From: Stictocephala bisonia
Lineage: Eukaryota > Arthropoda > Insecta > Hemiptera > Membracidae
Assembly: GCA_035578905.1 (NCBI GenBank)
Contig: JAQJVL010000280.1
Location: 744,001 to 808,000 of the forward strand
Direction of reading: 5' to 3'
DNA length: 64,000 nucleotides
In this document: positions 1 to 11,938 of the stretch, one piece after another
Layout: each line of letters begins with the position of its first letter
Position numbering within the stretch: the first letter of the stretch is position 1
Program-made: the position numbers and the translations under genes
The notes under the pieces: generated by a model
Seen by the model: only the letters and a program-made list of their open reading frames with translations
Told to the model about the DNA's origin: nothing
Databases searched by the model: none

Positions 1-483
1 AATAGTAAATCTTATTAGATTTACTAAAAACCATTATTCTTGCATTTTGTTTGTAAAATTAGTCAGTTTTTAGATATTTCAGTTAGAAAAAATTAAATGC
101 ATCCCAATTTGAAACGGGTGAATATTTATTTTTTATATATTTTTTTAATAGAACTACTATAGGGAAGTACAATCATGAAGTTTCACATTTGTACCTTGAG
201 TGGATCTAAAGTTATGAATTTTTATGTAAAAAACATATAAACATAGATAGACGGAAAACTAAAGGTTTTAGGACATACCTTCATATGAAGATTTTTGCTC
301 ATTTTTTATGTGTACAATAACATCCCAAATTATTGAAACAGTTTTACTGAACACTGTGTATAATTGGAATAAGAATAATCAAGAAAATAATGAATGTTTC
401 CCCTCAGAATAGAGCACAATCTTTTTGAAAACCATTAGATTGTGAGACTTAGTGAGCAATGCAGGAATGTAATAAGGGCCGTT

Positions 484-502
484 TTAAGGTGGCCGTTTCC
501 CA
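484..502 (+). repeat. Left arm of a distant 19-bp perfect inverted repeat
   Basis: The 19 bases TTAAGGTGGCCGTTTCCCA occur here and as the exact reverse complement at 5622-5640. A related direct-orientation copy of the right arm's core is at 5951-5969. The outer TTAA at both arms would fit a TTAA-targeting (piggyBac-like) element, but no transposase is seen between them and similarity stops after these 19 bases. Confidence 0.6.
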
Positions 503-1509
503 CTACGAAAAACACCCCAAAACATGAGTTTCTATTTCAACGATTCGGTCCTTATTAATTATTGTATCGCTACACTTGAAGTGTCATTAGATAGGGGAAG
601 GAACTGTTCTAGTGGACCATAACCTACGTTTTTTGGAAAATGATATAATTTTTTTAGTAATTGGCCAGTGAAGTAAGCAAAACTTTAAATGTCATTATTG
701 ACTATTTTAAATTAAAAAACTCAAAAAAGCAACTTATGGTCCACTAGATTGGACTTTCAGTAAACATATAACACTCACTAAACCTCAATCTAATAATAAA
801 CACGAACCGTACAGTTGAAATAGAAAAGCATGTTTTAGCTCTCTAACGGCTGATTCGTGCGAACCAAGTGGCCATGCTATTAACTATTTGCTCCAACTTA
901 CTATCCTCATAACTTATTGAGACTCCTCTATGTTTAAAGACCACCCTAAAAACATATTGATTAAAGAACTGAATCTCTTTATAACCAAATCAAAACCACC
1001 TTCCACTTATGTGCACTGGTCATGTCTTACTTCTCGTTCTGCTGGCCAACATTTCTATCACATATTGCCACATATCGCATTCCATTTCATTTTCCAATGT
1101 TTATTCTCAGTTTATTTAGTAAATACAAAATAATGAAACTACCTGAGTTCTAAGGGAATTTCAGACTACATACATTTACCCTCTTCTCAGTTAACCAAAA
1201 TTCCAACCGTATTTTATACAATATAACTTTTGTAGTTTATACATAAAACATAAAAATTATAACCCACATTAAGCTCAGCATTTAAAATCTGAGCTGAATT
1301 GTTGTAAGAAATGAATTAAGTCTGATATACGAATCATTTCATATATCTTATAGGGCTACGCTTTTATAATACTGTATATTGAAGAACTGAACATATTGCA
1401 GGTGAAATTAATATTTATCAAGAACTACAAAAAAATGAAACTTAAAAATAAATATAACAATGTCTATGCTATCTGTTCCAACGTTGGTCTGTCCATGAAA
1501 AGGTGGACT

Positions 1510-1510
<1 letters not shown>

Positions 1511-1554
<44 letters not shown>
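1511..1554. repeat. GT/AC dinucleotide microsatellite
   Basis: About 44 bases of nearly pure GT with one GC interruption near its start. The Thr/His-rich frame on the opposite strand is a by-product of the repeat. Confidence 0.95.
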
Positions 1555-1559
<5 letters not shown>

Positions 1560-2072
1560 GCGTAGTTTGAAATAATATCGATGGCGACACAGTTATTTTT
1601 TTTTTTTTGGTTTTGCCAATTTCCTATGGTTCTTTGGTACGATTGAATAGGGCTATAGGTCTCAGAAGGTCGAAGAGGTTTTTCGGTAACTATCTCAGTA
1701 TTTTTTTAATGTGGACATCTTCAAATAAAATAAGAGTCTTTTCAATTAGTTAAATATTTATTGCGGTTTATGATTTTCAATTGCATTGTATTTTTGATTA
1801 TAGAAAATATAAAAGTAATTTTTGATTCATACTTAGGGTTTTGTAGATATTTTGTGTTTGATAATAGAATTTATAAAACTGTCTTGTGAGGAACAACAAA
1901 TATCTTGTTAATGAAAGTGTATATGTGAGTTTACAGTTACGTACACAATTACATTTTTTTTTATGTTTGAAATTTAGTAAGTTTTTGATATGTGTTATAA
2001 TGTAATTTACATTAGCCTACAATCAATAATAATGGTAAGATCATTGTTTTCATATTTGTTTCAGAAAGATGA

Positions 2073-2751
2073 TCATACTTATCCTTATACGGTATATGAT
2101 AAGTGAAGCCGTTTATTGTCAACGCAACTCCTCCCTTATTTCTTGACCAATTTAAAAAGTTCAGGAGTGAACAAATTTGTATATGTTCGTAGTTGTGCTT
2201 ACAAGGTCTAAATTCTTCATTTTTTCCAGCCATTAGAGTAACATGGCGAGAGATTTAAATGAACCGAAAAGTAACAGCTGTTCAAATGTAAATAATGATT
2301 TCCAAAAAGTGTTGACAGCTGTTGGAATGTAAAGAACGATGTTTGTACAACATTGAGTAGGTTAGATCTTTCATAATGTTAAACTAGTGGAGGCTGTATG
2401 CATGGTTTTATTCACATTCGATTGAAGGACTCTGCCCTATTTTATTACTATAGTGAAATAAATAAAAATCTAATGCAGTTATTTTATTTATTCTATTATT
2501 TCACCTGTTAAACAAAAAAAAATGAAATTAACATGCTTGAAATAAGCTAAGTAATATCATTGGGTGTTTTTATACATACTAATAAATAGGTTGCAACGCA
2601 AGTAATGTCAGAGAGATACTGTAAATAAATTTAATATCTTATATGTTTCACAGTTAACTTTTATTATTTTCAGCCAAAAGTTACAAGCCGAGGTGTAACG
2701 AGCGCAGCGAGTGACATGATCGGCTTGCGAAGTGTGCAGTGGTGTCCCTAA
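2073..2751 (+). mobile_element. Non-autonomous Helitron-like element, copy 1 of family A
   Basis: The element starts TC after a host A and ends CTAA before a host T, as Helitrons do (5'-TC, 3'-CTRR, insertion between A and T). Its 3' part, including the stretch reading cgaggtgtaacgagcgcagc, is clearly related to the reverse complement of 43637-44500, and its 5' end to that of 44885-44949. Comparing the two copies fixed the termini. There is no Rep/helicase reading frame, so any movement would need an autonomous partner elsewhere. The exact 5' end is less certain than the 3' end. Confidence 0.65.
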
Positions 2752-3335
2752 TATAATTTTATGTAGGATATTAAATATGATCACAGAGAATATAGATAAA
2801 CAAGTGTCAGCACAATGCTATGAAGTGGCAATTGTTTTACGCTTCTTCAATCACTACTATTGGATTTTTGTATTAGACCCCTCACTTTGAGACGCTACTA
2901 TATTTGAGGCGCTACTCTACTATAGAAAACAAACGCTAAAAAATTTCTATTCACATATTCATGTTCAGTGCTTAATCTACTTTATAACAGTACCGAAAGT
3001 TTTAAAGTTTTATTCTACGTGTTAAAATTTATGTGAGTTACGACTAAAAAAAATAAGGATTTTTACACAATTTTTTGAAACGAGTGACTTTAAATTGTCA
3101 TTTAAAAATAAGTATTAGAGATTATTTTTTTCTTGTTCGCAAATTGTAACTATTGCTATTAGTTGTAGTATACTGAAATTGTATGATAAAATAATAAACC
3201 ATTGCTACGTTATTATTTCCTTTTCACTGAAGTTATTTTTTCATTGCGCTGCATTGTTGCTATAATGGCAAATAATTAAATGATTCTGCATTGGAGCATA
3301 CATGTTCAAGTTATATGTATAAACTATACTGTGTG
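2752..3335. other. AT-rich non-coding spacer
   Basis: No reading frame, RNA gene or recognisable repeat boundary was found in this stretch. Confidence 0.45.
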
Positions 3336-3375
3336 TATATATGACTAAAATTGCATGAAGTTAGTTTGAAGTTGC
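3336..3375 (+). repeat. 40-bp direct repeat, copy 1
   Basis: Forty bases beginning tatatatgactaaaattgca are repeated identically at 5069-5108. The two copies flank a 1.69-kb block that contains a long fold-back structure. Confidence 0.85.
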
Positions 3376-3704
3376 TTGCAGTAAAGAGCAAAAGGCATGA
3401 CTAACATGTCAAATCACTGGGCCCCGGCTCAGCCTTTACCCAACGCTCACACGCTGTTGGGCGCTCGCTAATTAAGATTGTGTTATTAAAACTGCCCACA
3501 TATAAACATGTTTTTAATGTATTATGCTGCTTTACTATATTACGTGGAAGTTCAAATGAAAATCGTACGTAGCGTGGTACCAAAGATACTATACCCAACG
3601 TATTTAAAAAAGAAACTAAGAGGCGTATGAAAAATTTAATTACACCATTGCTTTCCTCGTTTATATTTACTTTATGATATATACTTATTTAAGACTAACT
3701 TTTA

Positions 3705-4420
3705 ATAATTTTTATCCTAATCGGAACAAAACAAATACTGTACAGGAATTCTAATTAGTTTACACTGTGCATCAACTTTAAACTTTTACTACTCAAAAAT
3801 TCTGAAATGTTTTGATTAATATTTTTATTAGTCGTTGACAGGAATGTTTTCTATAAGTCTTACACATTTTTTGGATTTTATATTTTCAAACAAAATCTAA
3901 TCAATTTCTTCAAACTTTCAAGGTCTTCAAGTTCTTGGCTTTTTGAGGTTGTAAAATTAATTACTTGGTGAAGTTGTAATTCTTATGACATGTATAGTTA
4001 CGTTACATTATTTTTATATTCGTAAGTAGTTTCAGTGATTTTGAAATGATTTAAATCAATTCGAAATCACTGAAAATTGATCAATTTAAAGATTTAAAAT
4101 CAATGTATTTATATATGCATATGACAGTTATGTATCGTAACTGTACATTTTATAAGGATTACAACATGACCAAGTAATTAATTGTACTAGAAGCCAAAAT
4201 GATGTTATTTCAGGTAATTGATAGAACTTTTTTTCTTGAAAATTTAAAGTTCTAAAATTTGTAAAAACTAACAACATTCCTTTTAAACACGCAATAAAAT
4301 ATAAATGTGATAAATTAACGGGTTTTTAAGTAATGAAATGTAAAGTTTATATGCACAATGAAGAATAATTAAAATTCCTGTAATTTTATTGTTCCGACTA
4401 GAATAAAAATTATTAAGTAG
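3705..4420. repeat. Long imperfect inverted repeat (fold-back)
   Basis: About 300 bases at 3705-4010 resemble the reverse complement of about 4130-4420. Landmarks in order are a TAATTTTTAT(C)CTA(A/G)TCGGAACA block, an ACAGGAATT block, CACTGTGCAT, and a shared AATTAATTACTTGGT segment near the centre. The arms have substitutions and short indels. A second, nearly perfect 44-base palindrome (4031-4074) lies between them. It could be an old MITE or fold-back element; no TSD or coding capacity was found. Confidence 0.7.
4031..4074. repeat. 44-bp near-perfect palindrome
   Basis: The outer arms TTCAGTGATTT and AAATCACTGAA pair exactly, with an inner GATTTAAATC palindrome. It sits in the loop of the larger fold-back at 3705-4420. 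Confidence 0.85.
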
Positions 4421-5068
4421 TGATGAATAAACATTATCTGTAGTAGCAAGGTTACTACTAGATTGAGTTATTGTTAATAATTGACTTCATATATTGTTGA
4501 TAATTGACTGCAAGGGAAGAATAATTGATTTGCAATGGTAGGCTTTAATAATGCAAGTAGAGGCATATTAATTAAAACAGCCGGCGAGCAACTATAGACA
4601 GCATGTCCAAATCTGTTCTTTGGGCTAGAGCTAGGCCATCGTTTAGTTTATACATCGATGGGCTAGGTAGACAGTACAGTCACGGCCATGGTACAGTTGT
4701 GGTGCGTAGTTCTGATAACAATTTGACAACACGGCACCCACCAAGACCAAACGTAGCTGCTTTTCCCCCGAAATAAGGACTCACGGCGGTTGCCATTTCG
4801 CCTATTCCGCTGACATTCTGGTTAATCTATATATTCTGTGATATGATATTTTAATGTTAATGTGGAATATTTATGTTTTAATCATATTATTTTGAATGGT
4901 ACGATTTTCATAAATAATCAACCTTGTAATAAATAAAGCCTAGATCAACAATTACTGTACATTAATTCTTCACAATCCATATTACCCGCACTTGAGGTTT
5001 TATAAATTATAATCAGAACAATATTTAAATTAAATATTTTTAAACACAATAGTAGTGTAGTTTATATA

Positions 5069-5108
5069 TATATATGACTAAAATTGCATGAAGTTAGTTT
5101 GAAGTTGC
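5069..5108 (+). repeat. 40-bp direct repeat, copy 2
   Basis: Identical to 3336-3375 over 40 bases; only unrelated sequence follows. Confidence 0.85.
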
Positions 5109-5614
5109 ATTGGTTACAACCATGAAGTAAAACAGTTACATTGGTGTTGAATAATGTAAATAATCCAAATATTTTGTTAAATTTAAATGTATTTTTTGTT
5201 TTCTTGGTAAGGTATATATTTTGCATTGGTTAGTTTTTTAACACTAAGGTGAACTTCATACTTATGTATACAACTTGGATTATGTATAATAAGTACCAAA
5301 CATCTACGCAGTACTGGGTCATTATAATAGTTAATTTTTTCCCCTATACTTCTGCAATATTGTTGCTGCAACTAATACTGCTAACTACCTTTTCTGATAC
5401 ACTCTCTTTACGTTTTCATGGCCTGCGTAAGTACAAAGGCAAGAACGATCCGCATCATTTCTCATTAAAACTAGCATTGACAACGATAAGACCGAAACGC
5501 CTGGGCGTGGCCTGGGCCTACTTCTCTCTTCACTCTCCAGGAAATATACTTCTGGACTGCGTCGGTAAGAAGGTATCCCTACTAAATGCATTATTGACTT
5601 TTCAGTGGTGACTT

Positions 5615-5640
5615 GGCGGTTTGGGAAACGGCCACCTTAA
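5615..5640. repeat. Right arm of the 19-bp inverted repeat, with a repeated GGCGGTTTGGG core
   Basis: Bases 5622-5640 are the exact reverse complement of 484-502. The 19 bases ggcggtttgggaaacggcc at 5615-5633 recur in direct orientation at 5951-5969. The three sites look like termini of one repeat family of unknown type. Confidence 0.6.
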
Positions 5641-6544
5641 TATCTCAAAAATACAACATAAGAATGACATATTTTATTTTATACAGAGAGAAATGAGACC
5701 CGTAATTGTTTATCATTACTTTATATCCACCATTCAAACTTGTTGTTAATAAGATCAGGTATTATTGAAGGAGGGTCCTTGAAAGAGTGTTGTTCAAACT
5801 CTACATATAGCTATACCATATTATTTTCAATAAATCATTCTTGGTCATTTCATGTCATTCATCGAATCCTCTTCTTGATCATAAGAAAGGCATGGAATAC
5901 TGAGCCAATTTTGGGGCGGAGGTCAGTATAGACTGCCGTAGTGGGGATTCGGCGGTTTGGGAAACGGCCCCCTAAAGGGGTAAGCAAATTACGTGGCCAC
6001 GTAGTGTGCCAGGAAAAGGGGGGCACCTAATGCTCAGTATTAAACTAGGGATTCACTTCACTAAATTCAAATTCATACTGTAGGTGTAAGGCATAAGGTT
6101 ATATCGTAAAATGGAACCTCGTGAGTATGAGTATACCAACACTACTCAAGTTATTGCTATTCCTAAACTGACACGAAACCTTATCATCGATACGCTTAAA
6201 GACAGATCTGCTCCCTCCACAAATGGCTAAAAAGGCGACTGCCATTAGTTTCCTCATGAACCTTGTGGAGTAACACAATGCTAGTGATGTTCCTATTGTA
6301 ATGTAAGCCCAAAAATACATTATGTGCTACTGTTTATAAATTTCCAATTGCCTACACCAATTTGTAGCAAAAATGCAATTAAATCATAAATTCAAGATGT
6401 ATTAAAATCTATAAAACCCCACACAAGAAGACTCAGTCAATCATCATACAGTACTTACTGGGCAACAGTAGTTTACCAAGGAATTACTGTAAATTCAACA
6501 ATCAATAAATTTTGATTGCTCTTCTTTATTAGAAATATTATAAC

Positions 6545-8640
6545 TTCTAAAAAATAAACTTTACAGTTCCAATGATGATGTATATTTTTTATTATTGAGA
6601 ATTGAGGCCTTTCGTTACCAAAGACACAATCAGACAACAACAATCTGATGGTGTTGTCTTGTACCGGGTCTTTTGACCGGTACATTTCGTTTTTTTTGTC
6701 GTGGTCTGCTGGGCTGCCTGAGATTCGCTTTTGCCCGGCGTTTCGCGTAATTTGGTGGCCGTTGGCCCGGTTTCGTTCGTTCCGTGTTCCAGCTTTCGTC
6801 GGTCCGGTTGGCCGGTTTTCTTGTCGTATCTTTGCAGCGTTCGTCAAGTCATGGTTGCCGGCTGAGAGACTCCTAAACGTAAGTGTGCATTTGTAATTTC
6901 TGATATTTAATCACCTTTTTGGTGAAAATACTTTGTTTAAATAATATTCAACTTGTGTTTTCATGGTTTTGTCTAATTTATATTCTTTGTCTAGAAGTTT
7001 AACCTAGGTTCGAGCCATGTGCTCATTGTTACCTTTTGACTTTAATTGCTTTATTATATCTGGGTTTATATTTAATAGTAGTTCTGTATAATGTTTTGTT
7101 GAGCCTTTTTCAGTTGCAGTTACCGATTTACCATCCTTTTGTTAATTGACAATAACCTAGCCTATCTTTAGTTTGATTTTCATGTTATAACATTTTGCTC
7201 CTGTATCTATAGCCTAGTTTTCAGTTTGTCATTTTTTTTGTTCCATACGTCGTTTATATTTTGTTAAATTGTAATTTGGTTTAAATTATTCATAGACTAA
7301 AGTTAATTTTTCACTGTTTTGTTTGCTCCACTCATGTTCTTGTTTGTCTCTTCATGTTAAGTTTTGTTAAATCAGGCACCCTTATATTTAGTGGTTATGT
7401 GTAATATTTTTGTTGTTGTGGCTGGACTGGTTTTAATGTGCTGTGGTTGCCTTGCAGTCCAGGGTCCTTGAGCAGGACGTTTTCTTCCCTCAGCCTGCCG
7501 TTCGGGGATGTTCGACATCTACCCTGCCAGCCTGGCCTGAGGACCATGTATAGAGGCCATTGGTGACCCTGCTGCCCCCACCTACATCTTTGGGTATGAG
7601 TCTTCTGTCCTCAGGTCAGTGCTTTCCATCTTGTTTTCCCGGCGGCTGAGCTGGGGGTTTTTTTGAGGCGGATTTATATTTATAAAAAATAAGAAAAGAG
7701 AAGAAAAAAATGTTTGTGGATATATGTATGTGGACTAGGCCTAGAACTGGACAGTGATTTGACGAAACAGCCATGGGGACTTATATTTTTTATTAAAGAG
7801 AAAAACTTTTTTAAAATACACAAAGATTTTGTTGATGTTAATATTTATTTATTTATATTTATTGTTATTTAGTTTAATTAGTTTATTTGGTTGTTACATT
7901 TGTTTAGATTTTTATATTTGTTAGGTCCCCATTGTTAAATCATGTTATTATTTATTCATAGGTTTAGGCCTAGTTATTGTTATTTATTTTTTGGGTTACG
8001 TGTATTAGGGGTGTTTGGAAGTGAATTTTTACTCGAACGGTACCGTGTTATATTTTCTTTTAAATTGTTTAATTTTTAAACTCACCAAAAGGGGATTATG
8101 GGACTTTTGCTTAACTTTTAATTCGGAGCTGCCCAGGGATTCCGGCTTACTCCCTGGCCCGGTGGAATCATGGGATGTGGGCTAAATTGCCGGTTTTAAT
8201 TGTTGGGAGCCAAAAGTTCTAAATTTTCACTTTTAAATTATTAGTAAATTTTGTCTTACGTTTTGGGGTGTCTCAAGCTGGGCTGCAGATAGGCCATACA
8301 ATCTGTAATTGTTAAATTTGGTATTTGTTGAGTTTGTTGTTTGTGTAGCTTTTGTGTATTATATTGTTAATTTTTGTTATCTTGTAGTTATTTAAGTGCC
8401 TATTTACTTTGTGGCCTTCTGCCAGCCAGTTTTTTGTTTACTTCGAATAAAGTAGTTTTGCTCAGCTGCCGAGTTTTATTTTGACCCTCCAACTGCCACC
8501 CGTGATCCCATCGCTGTACTCGTTTTGAGCCATCCCCCAGCTGGCACGCTTCCCAGCTTCGGTGGGGGGATGGGTCTCAGTCTTTGGCAACGAAAGGCCT
8601 CATTAATAAAAAATTAACTTTTGGAATAAGGAAGTTTATA
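6545..8640 (+). mobile_element. TIR-bounded element of unknown class with exon-like internal structure
   Basis: The reverse complement of 8580-8602 matches 6603-6625 with one mismatch (core GAGGCCTTTCGTT, then CCAAAGAC). Weaker inverted similarity extends outwards for several tens of bases, with a 7-base insertion on the left. Inside, the left end is CpG- and GC-rich (about 6655-6870) and ends at a consensus donor (GTAAGT at 6879). An acceptor (CCTTGCAG) ends at 7457, another donor (GTCAGT) lies at 7615, and AATAAA lies at 8446-8451. A strong GC-rich hairpin (about 8530-8575) lies near the right end. No transposase or long protein frame is present and no target duplication is obvious. It may be a non-autonomous DNA transposon carrying a spliced non-coding transcript unit. 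The splice and promoter reading is inference. Confidence 0.55.
8446..8451 (+). promoter_or_regulatory. Candidate polyadenylation signal AATAAA
   Basis: AATAAA near the right end of the TIR-bounded unit at 6545-8640, downstream of the exon-like blocks and followed by T-rich sequence. It is meaningful only if that unit is transcribed on the + strand. Confidence 0.3.
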
Positions 8641-10829
8641 TTTTTACAAATCTAAATCATGTTTGGCTTACTTAATGCTTACAATATTAAAGTTTGCCTT
8701 TATGTTACTCATATTTTACATCAGATAGGCAATATAAACCATTTCTTGTAATCACCTTCTGAGGCTTTATAGATGGTGTAGGCTACTATTGATTTTAACA
8801 AACATTCTTACTGAGTGATTATTAGGCCTAATATTTTTAAATGTTTACCAAAATTGTGCATTTTTACTTAAGTTGCTTTGAATGATAATTGAGCTATGAA
8901 AGTGGCATTAATCATGATATAATATGTTAACATATAGAGCCTGGTAGATTATATTCACAGTTCAGTGTTTGTACAAATAAGCGACCTATATATTTATTCT
9001 TTAATGAACTATTATCTGTTATATTATTCAAAAATTGTATTATCTGTTGCAGCCAGACAAAATAAGCTAAATAATTTGTTTCAACTGAAACCCTCCCATT
9101 TCTTACACCAATGAATTAAGTAAAAATATTTCTAAGCCGAAAATCCTCACATGGGCATTTGGGAGTGGGGCAAGGTAGTTTTTCGGAGAGTTTCAAAGAG
9201 AAACATAGGTTGTGTTACACCTCATTTTTAAGGTCTTTAAAGCCTTATTATTATGAAATAAAAATTATTTTTGCACCTAAGGGTAGGGTGGGCCAAAATG
9301 TAAAACATTTTTCTTTTTAAAATTGATGTTACTGTAACTCTTCTGTACATCACAAGGAAATACATTTTGTATCCAATACTATCAATTAACAACAAGATTG
9401 GACACTTATCTCACCATCTTCAAATTTTCAAAAATTGTTAAAAATTTGACAAATTAAAAATAGCTCTAAGTAAACAATTTTAAATACGATTCTATGCTAT
9501 CGTAGCATATGAAATTAAAAGGCTTCAAAAATCGAAAAGTTTTGTACTTAAGGGTGTTCGTCCGGGCGTCCAGTTTAGAGCTCTAAGGAATTTTATTCTG
9601 GATTTTATTGCAACTCCCGCTAAGAGTAGTAAAGATCCCGACTCACTAACGAACAAGCAATGGATTCTCCCCCTCTCTCCCTCTCATAGCCCCCGCCTGC
9701 TCTATGTAATGCTGCATTTATAATTAAAGGTCTTTATTACTGTTTTCATATGCATTTTAGTTGTTCCTTGTTTTTAGTTTTTCCTAAGTATTGCATTTAA
9801 TTTATGAGTAAATTAATTTTTTAATTTTTTGCAAGCTCAGTTGCGTTGTATTTTTTTATTTTTTAAATATAATTGAGCTTTAAGGTCTAAAAAAATATAT
9901 GAAATATAAAAGTTAAGTTAACTCTGATATTTGATTTTAATTCTTACTATTTAATCCTTAAGTATTTGTATTCATTTTACTTGTATTTAGAAGTATTTGT
10001 ATCCAGAGAAATTGCCCTTAACCTATCAAGAAGGGGGCTGAATGGGATAAGCTGACTGATAAGGTATTGATTAATTATTTGAATAAGAAATAATGACTTC
10101 AATTAATTGTTCTAAGCTTACTTTCTCAGAGTTGATAAAACCAACCAATGATTACTGATGACGTATGGGAGGTGCTTGCTACTGTGCAGCCAGCTCACAA
10201 CCTACTCTTAGTTTCTACGACAACAAGTTATTAGTTTAGTAAGTAAGGGAAGAGTAGTTCTATCTTTCACTTCCACCACTCAGTGCATCCCTCTCACACT
10301 AGTGCTTTAAATAGGTTGCAATCCAAGCGGCTTAATTGTAGCATTTTTTTACTACTGAAAAGTATATAAGGTACCCACCCAAAGAATAAACAGAGCTAAC
10401 TGTGAAAATGGATAAACATGACTTACAGATAATCTGTTATAATATTATATATGATAGATAATATAATAGTGGTTTCTGAGGAGGTATCCCTGAGAACATA
10501 ATCCTCTAACTCCTAGAGGTCCAAAATATTAAATAGAGTTGACGGAAATTCTATTTAATGTACATTTATATTCTGAAAGGGTGGCCTCCATCTCAACTCT
10601 AGTTGTGACCTAATTTTGCTACTTGATTTGAAAAGATGACTTTAGTTTACTACCAACTTTCACAGTACACAACTGTAATTGAAGAGAAAGAATGTAGGCT
10701 ATAGGAGAATGTCATAGCAATTGTAAAATTCTCGTATGACTACATTGGATGCTCAAGTGTGAGAGGTTCCTGACAGTACAGGGATCCTGAATTTGATAGT
10801 GAGCTTCCATACATAATTAGAAATACCAA
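8641..10829. other. AT-rich stretch without recognisable genes
   Basis: No supported reading frame, RNA gene or clear repeat boundary is visible in these 2.2 kb. A short C/T-rich patch at about 9665-9710 is the only compositional change noted. Confidence 0.45.
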
Positions 10830-11062
10830 TAACTAAAGAGAAGAAAGATAAGTAAAATAAAATCAATAAAAAGAAAGGCCTATCTCCTTTTTTCTTTACT
10901 TTGCTCATTCCTCATAGACTAATCTGTGCAGGGAACTTATTCAGACAGTAAGGGAGCATACTAACTGATCAAAAGTTCAAGTCAAAGCCAGGATTCGAAC
11001 CTGCGCAATCTCTAACTCAAAGTCCTGACGCCTTAAGACCTCTCGTCCACCGGCTCTCCCAC
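10830..11062 (-). mobile_element. tRNA-derived SINE
   Basis: Read on the minus strand, the head looks like a type II (Leu/Ser-like) tRNA. A box A-like TGGACGAGAGGTCTTAAGGC (11030-11049) is followed by a perfect box B GGTTCGAATCC (10991-11001). The anticodon arm does not fold cleanly, and the tRNA-like part continues into a tRNA-unrelated body ending in A/T-rich sequence near 10830-10870. These are features of a SINE copied from a Pol III transcript rather than a working tRNA. The 3' boundary is approximate and no TSD was confirmed. Confidence 0.6.
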
Positions 11063-11938
11063 CTTTTGAGTGGCTTCTCTTATATACAGCCAATCTTACC
11101 TGGGGGTTTCCTTAGATGGGATCCACTCATTCACAGTATCAAACACTATAATTTGGAGAGATATTGCTTGTTACTATCGGAATAAACATTGCAAATTCTT
11201 AAGGGACGTTGGACAAATAGAAAGGACTGCAGAAAAAGCACAAAATTTGTGATGGTATGTAGGCTTATTGGATTGGCAATTTCAAATTTGGAATTAATTT
11301 CCCATTTCAATAATTTAGATCTTATTGTTCAATTCTGTTAAATTGGTGGGAGATGACTGAATATATAAATGCAATTCAACACTTGATACATGGTATAATG
11401 GTCTAAACCACTTCCTGGCTTGTGGCACTACCAAAAATAGTAACTGCTTGATGTCATTAGCATATTCCCTAAACATTTCCTTTGATATGTAGCCTAAAAA
11501 CATATACAGGGTGGCACAAAAAGTAATGTCAAGCTAAAGTCCAGAGATATAGCTCCATTACAGATATAAAATAAACCTAAAACTAGTTATTCGATTGTTT
11601 TTTTGTTTACGAGATATTTCAGCTTTACTTGTTTTTACAGAAATCTTGACTTTTATATTGTCTATGGTTGTAGCAGCGTAACTGATGGGTGTAATTGCCT
11701 AATTTTTATCCCAATAACTACCTTAATACTAATGCTATCTAATACACACATACTTGAAATCATACATCTAACCTTGGTAATTCAAAAAAATTATGTAATG
11801 TTGTAAAACTTGAATTCTTAAAATCGTTGAGAGTGTATTTCACAATTAATGGTTCCTCACACCTTTCAGCAAATGCTGCTAATGTAGTAAAATATGTACA
11901 CAAAATTATGCATAATAACTGAATGAATATGATATGAT
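11063..11938. other. Non-coding stretch with one possible transposon terminus
   Basis: No supported gene. At 11506-11528 the sequence acagggtggcacaaaaagta resembles the outer end of many insect DNA transposons and retroelements, but no matching inverted end was found. Confidence 0.4.

Larger units (their letters stand above)
1..2072. other. AT-rich non-coding stretch, no gene recognised
   Basis: Only short open frames without family resemblance or good splice context are present. The stretch holds a GT microsatellite (1511-1554) and, at 484-502, one arm of a 19-bp inverted repeat whose partner lies at 5622-5640. It is most likely intergenic or intronic and made of decayed repeats. Confidence 0.5.

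Noticed and set aside
5249..5611. A 120-codon frame as a small host gene
   Set aside because: It has low-complexity hydrophobic content, no recognisable family and no supporting splice or start signals. It overlaps the repeat terminus at 5615.
6473..6896. Overlapping 124- and 82-codon frames on opposite strands as genes
   Set aside because: Both lie across the GC-rich left end of the TIR-bounded element; neither resembles a known protein. GC-rich sequence has few stops, which explains the frames.
10960..11062. A functional tRNA-Leu or tRNA-Ser gene on the minus strand
   Set aside because: Boxes A and B are present, but the anticodon stem does not pair properly and the sequence continues into a SINE-like body.
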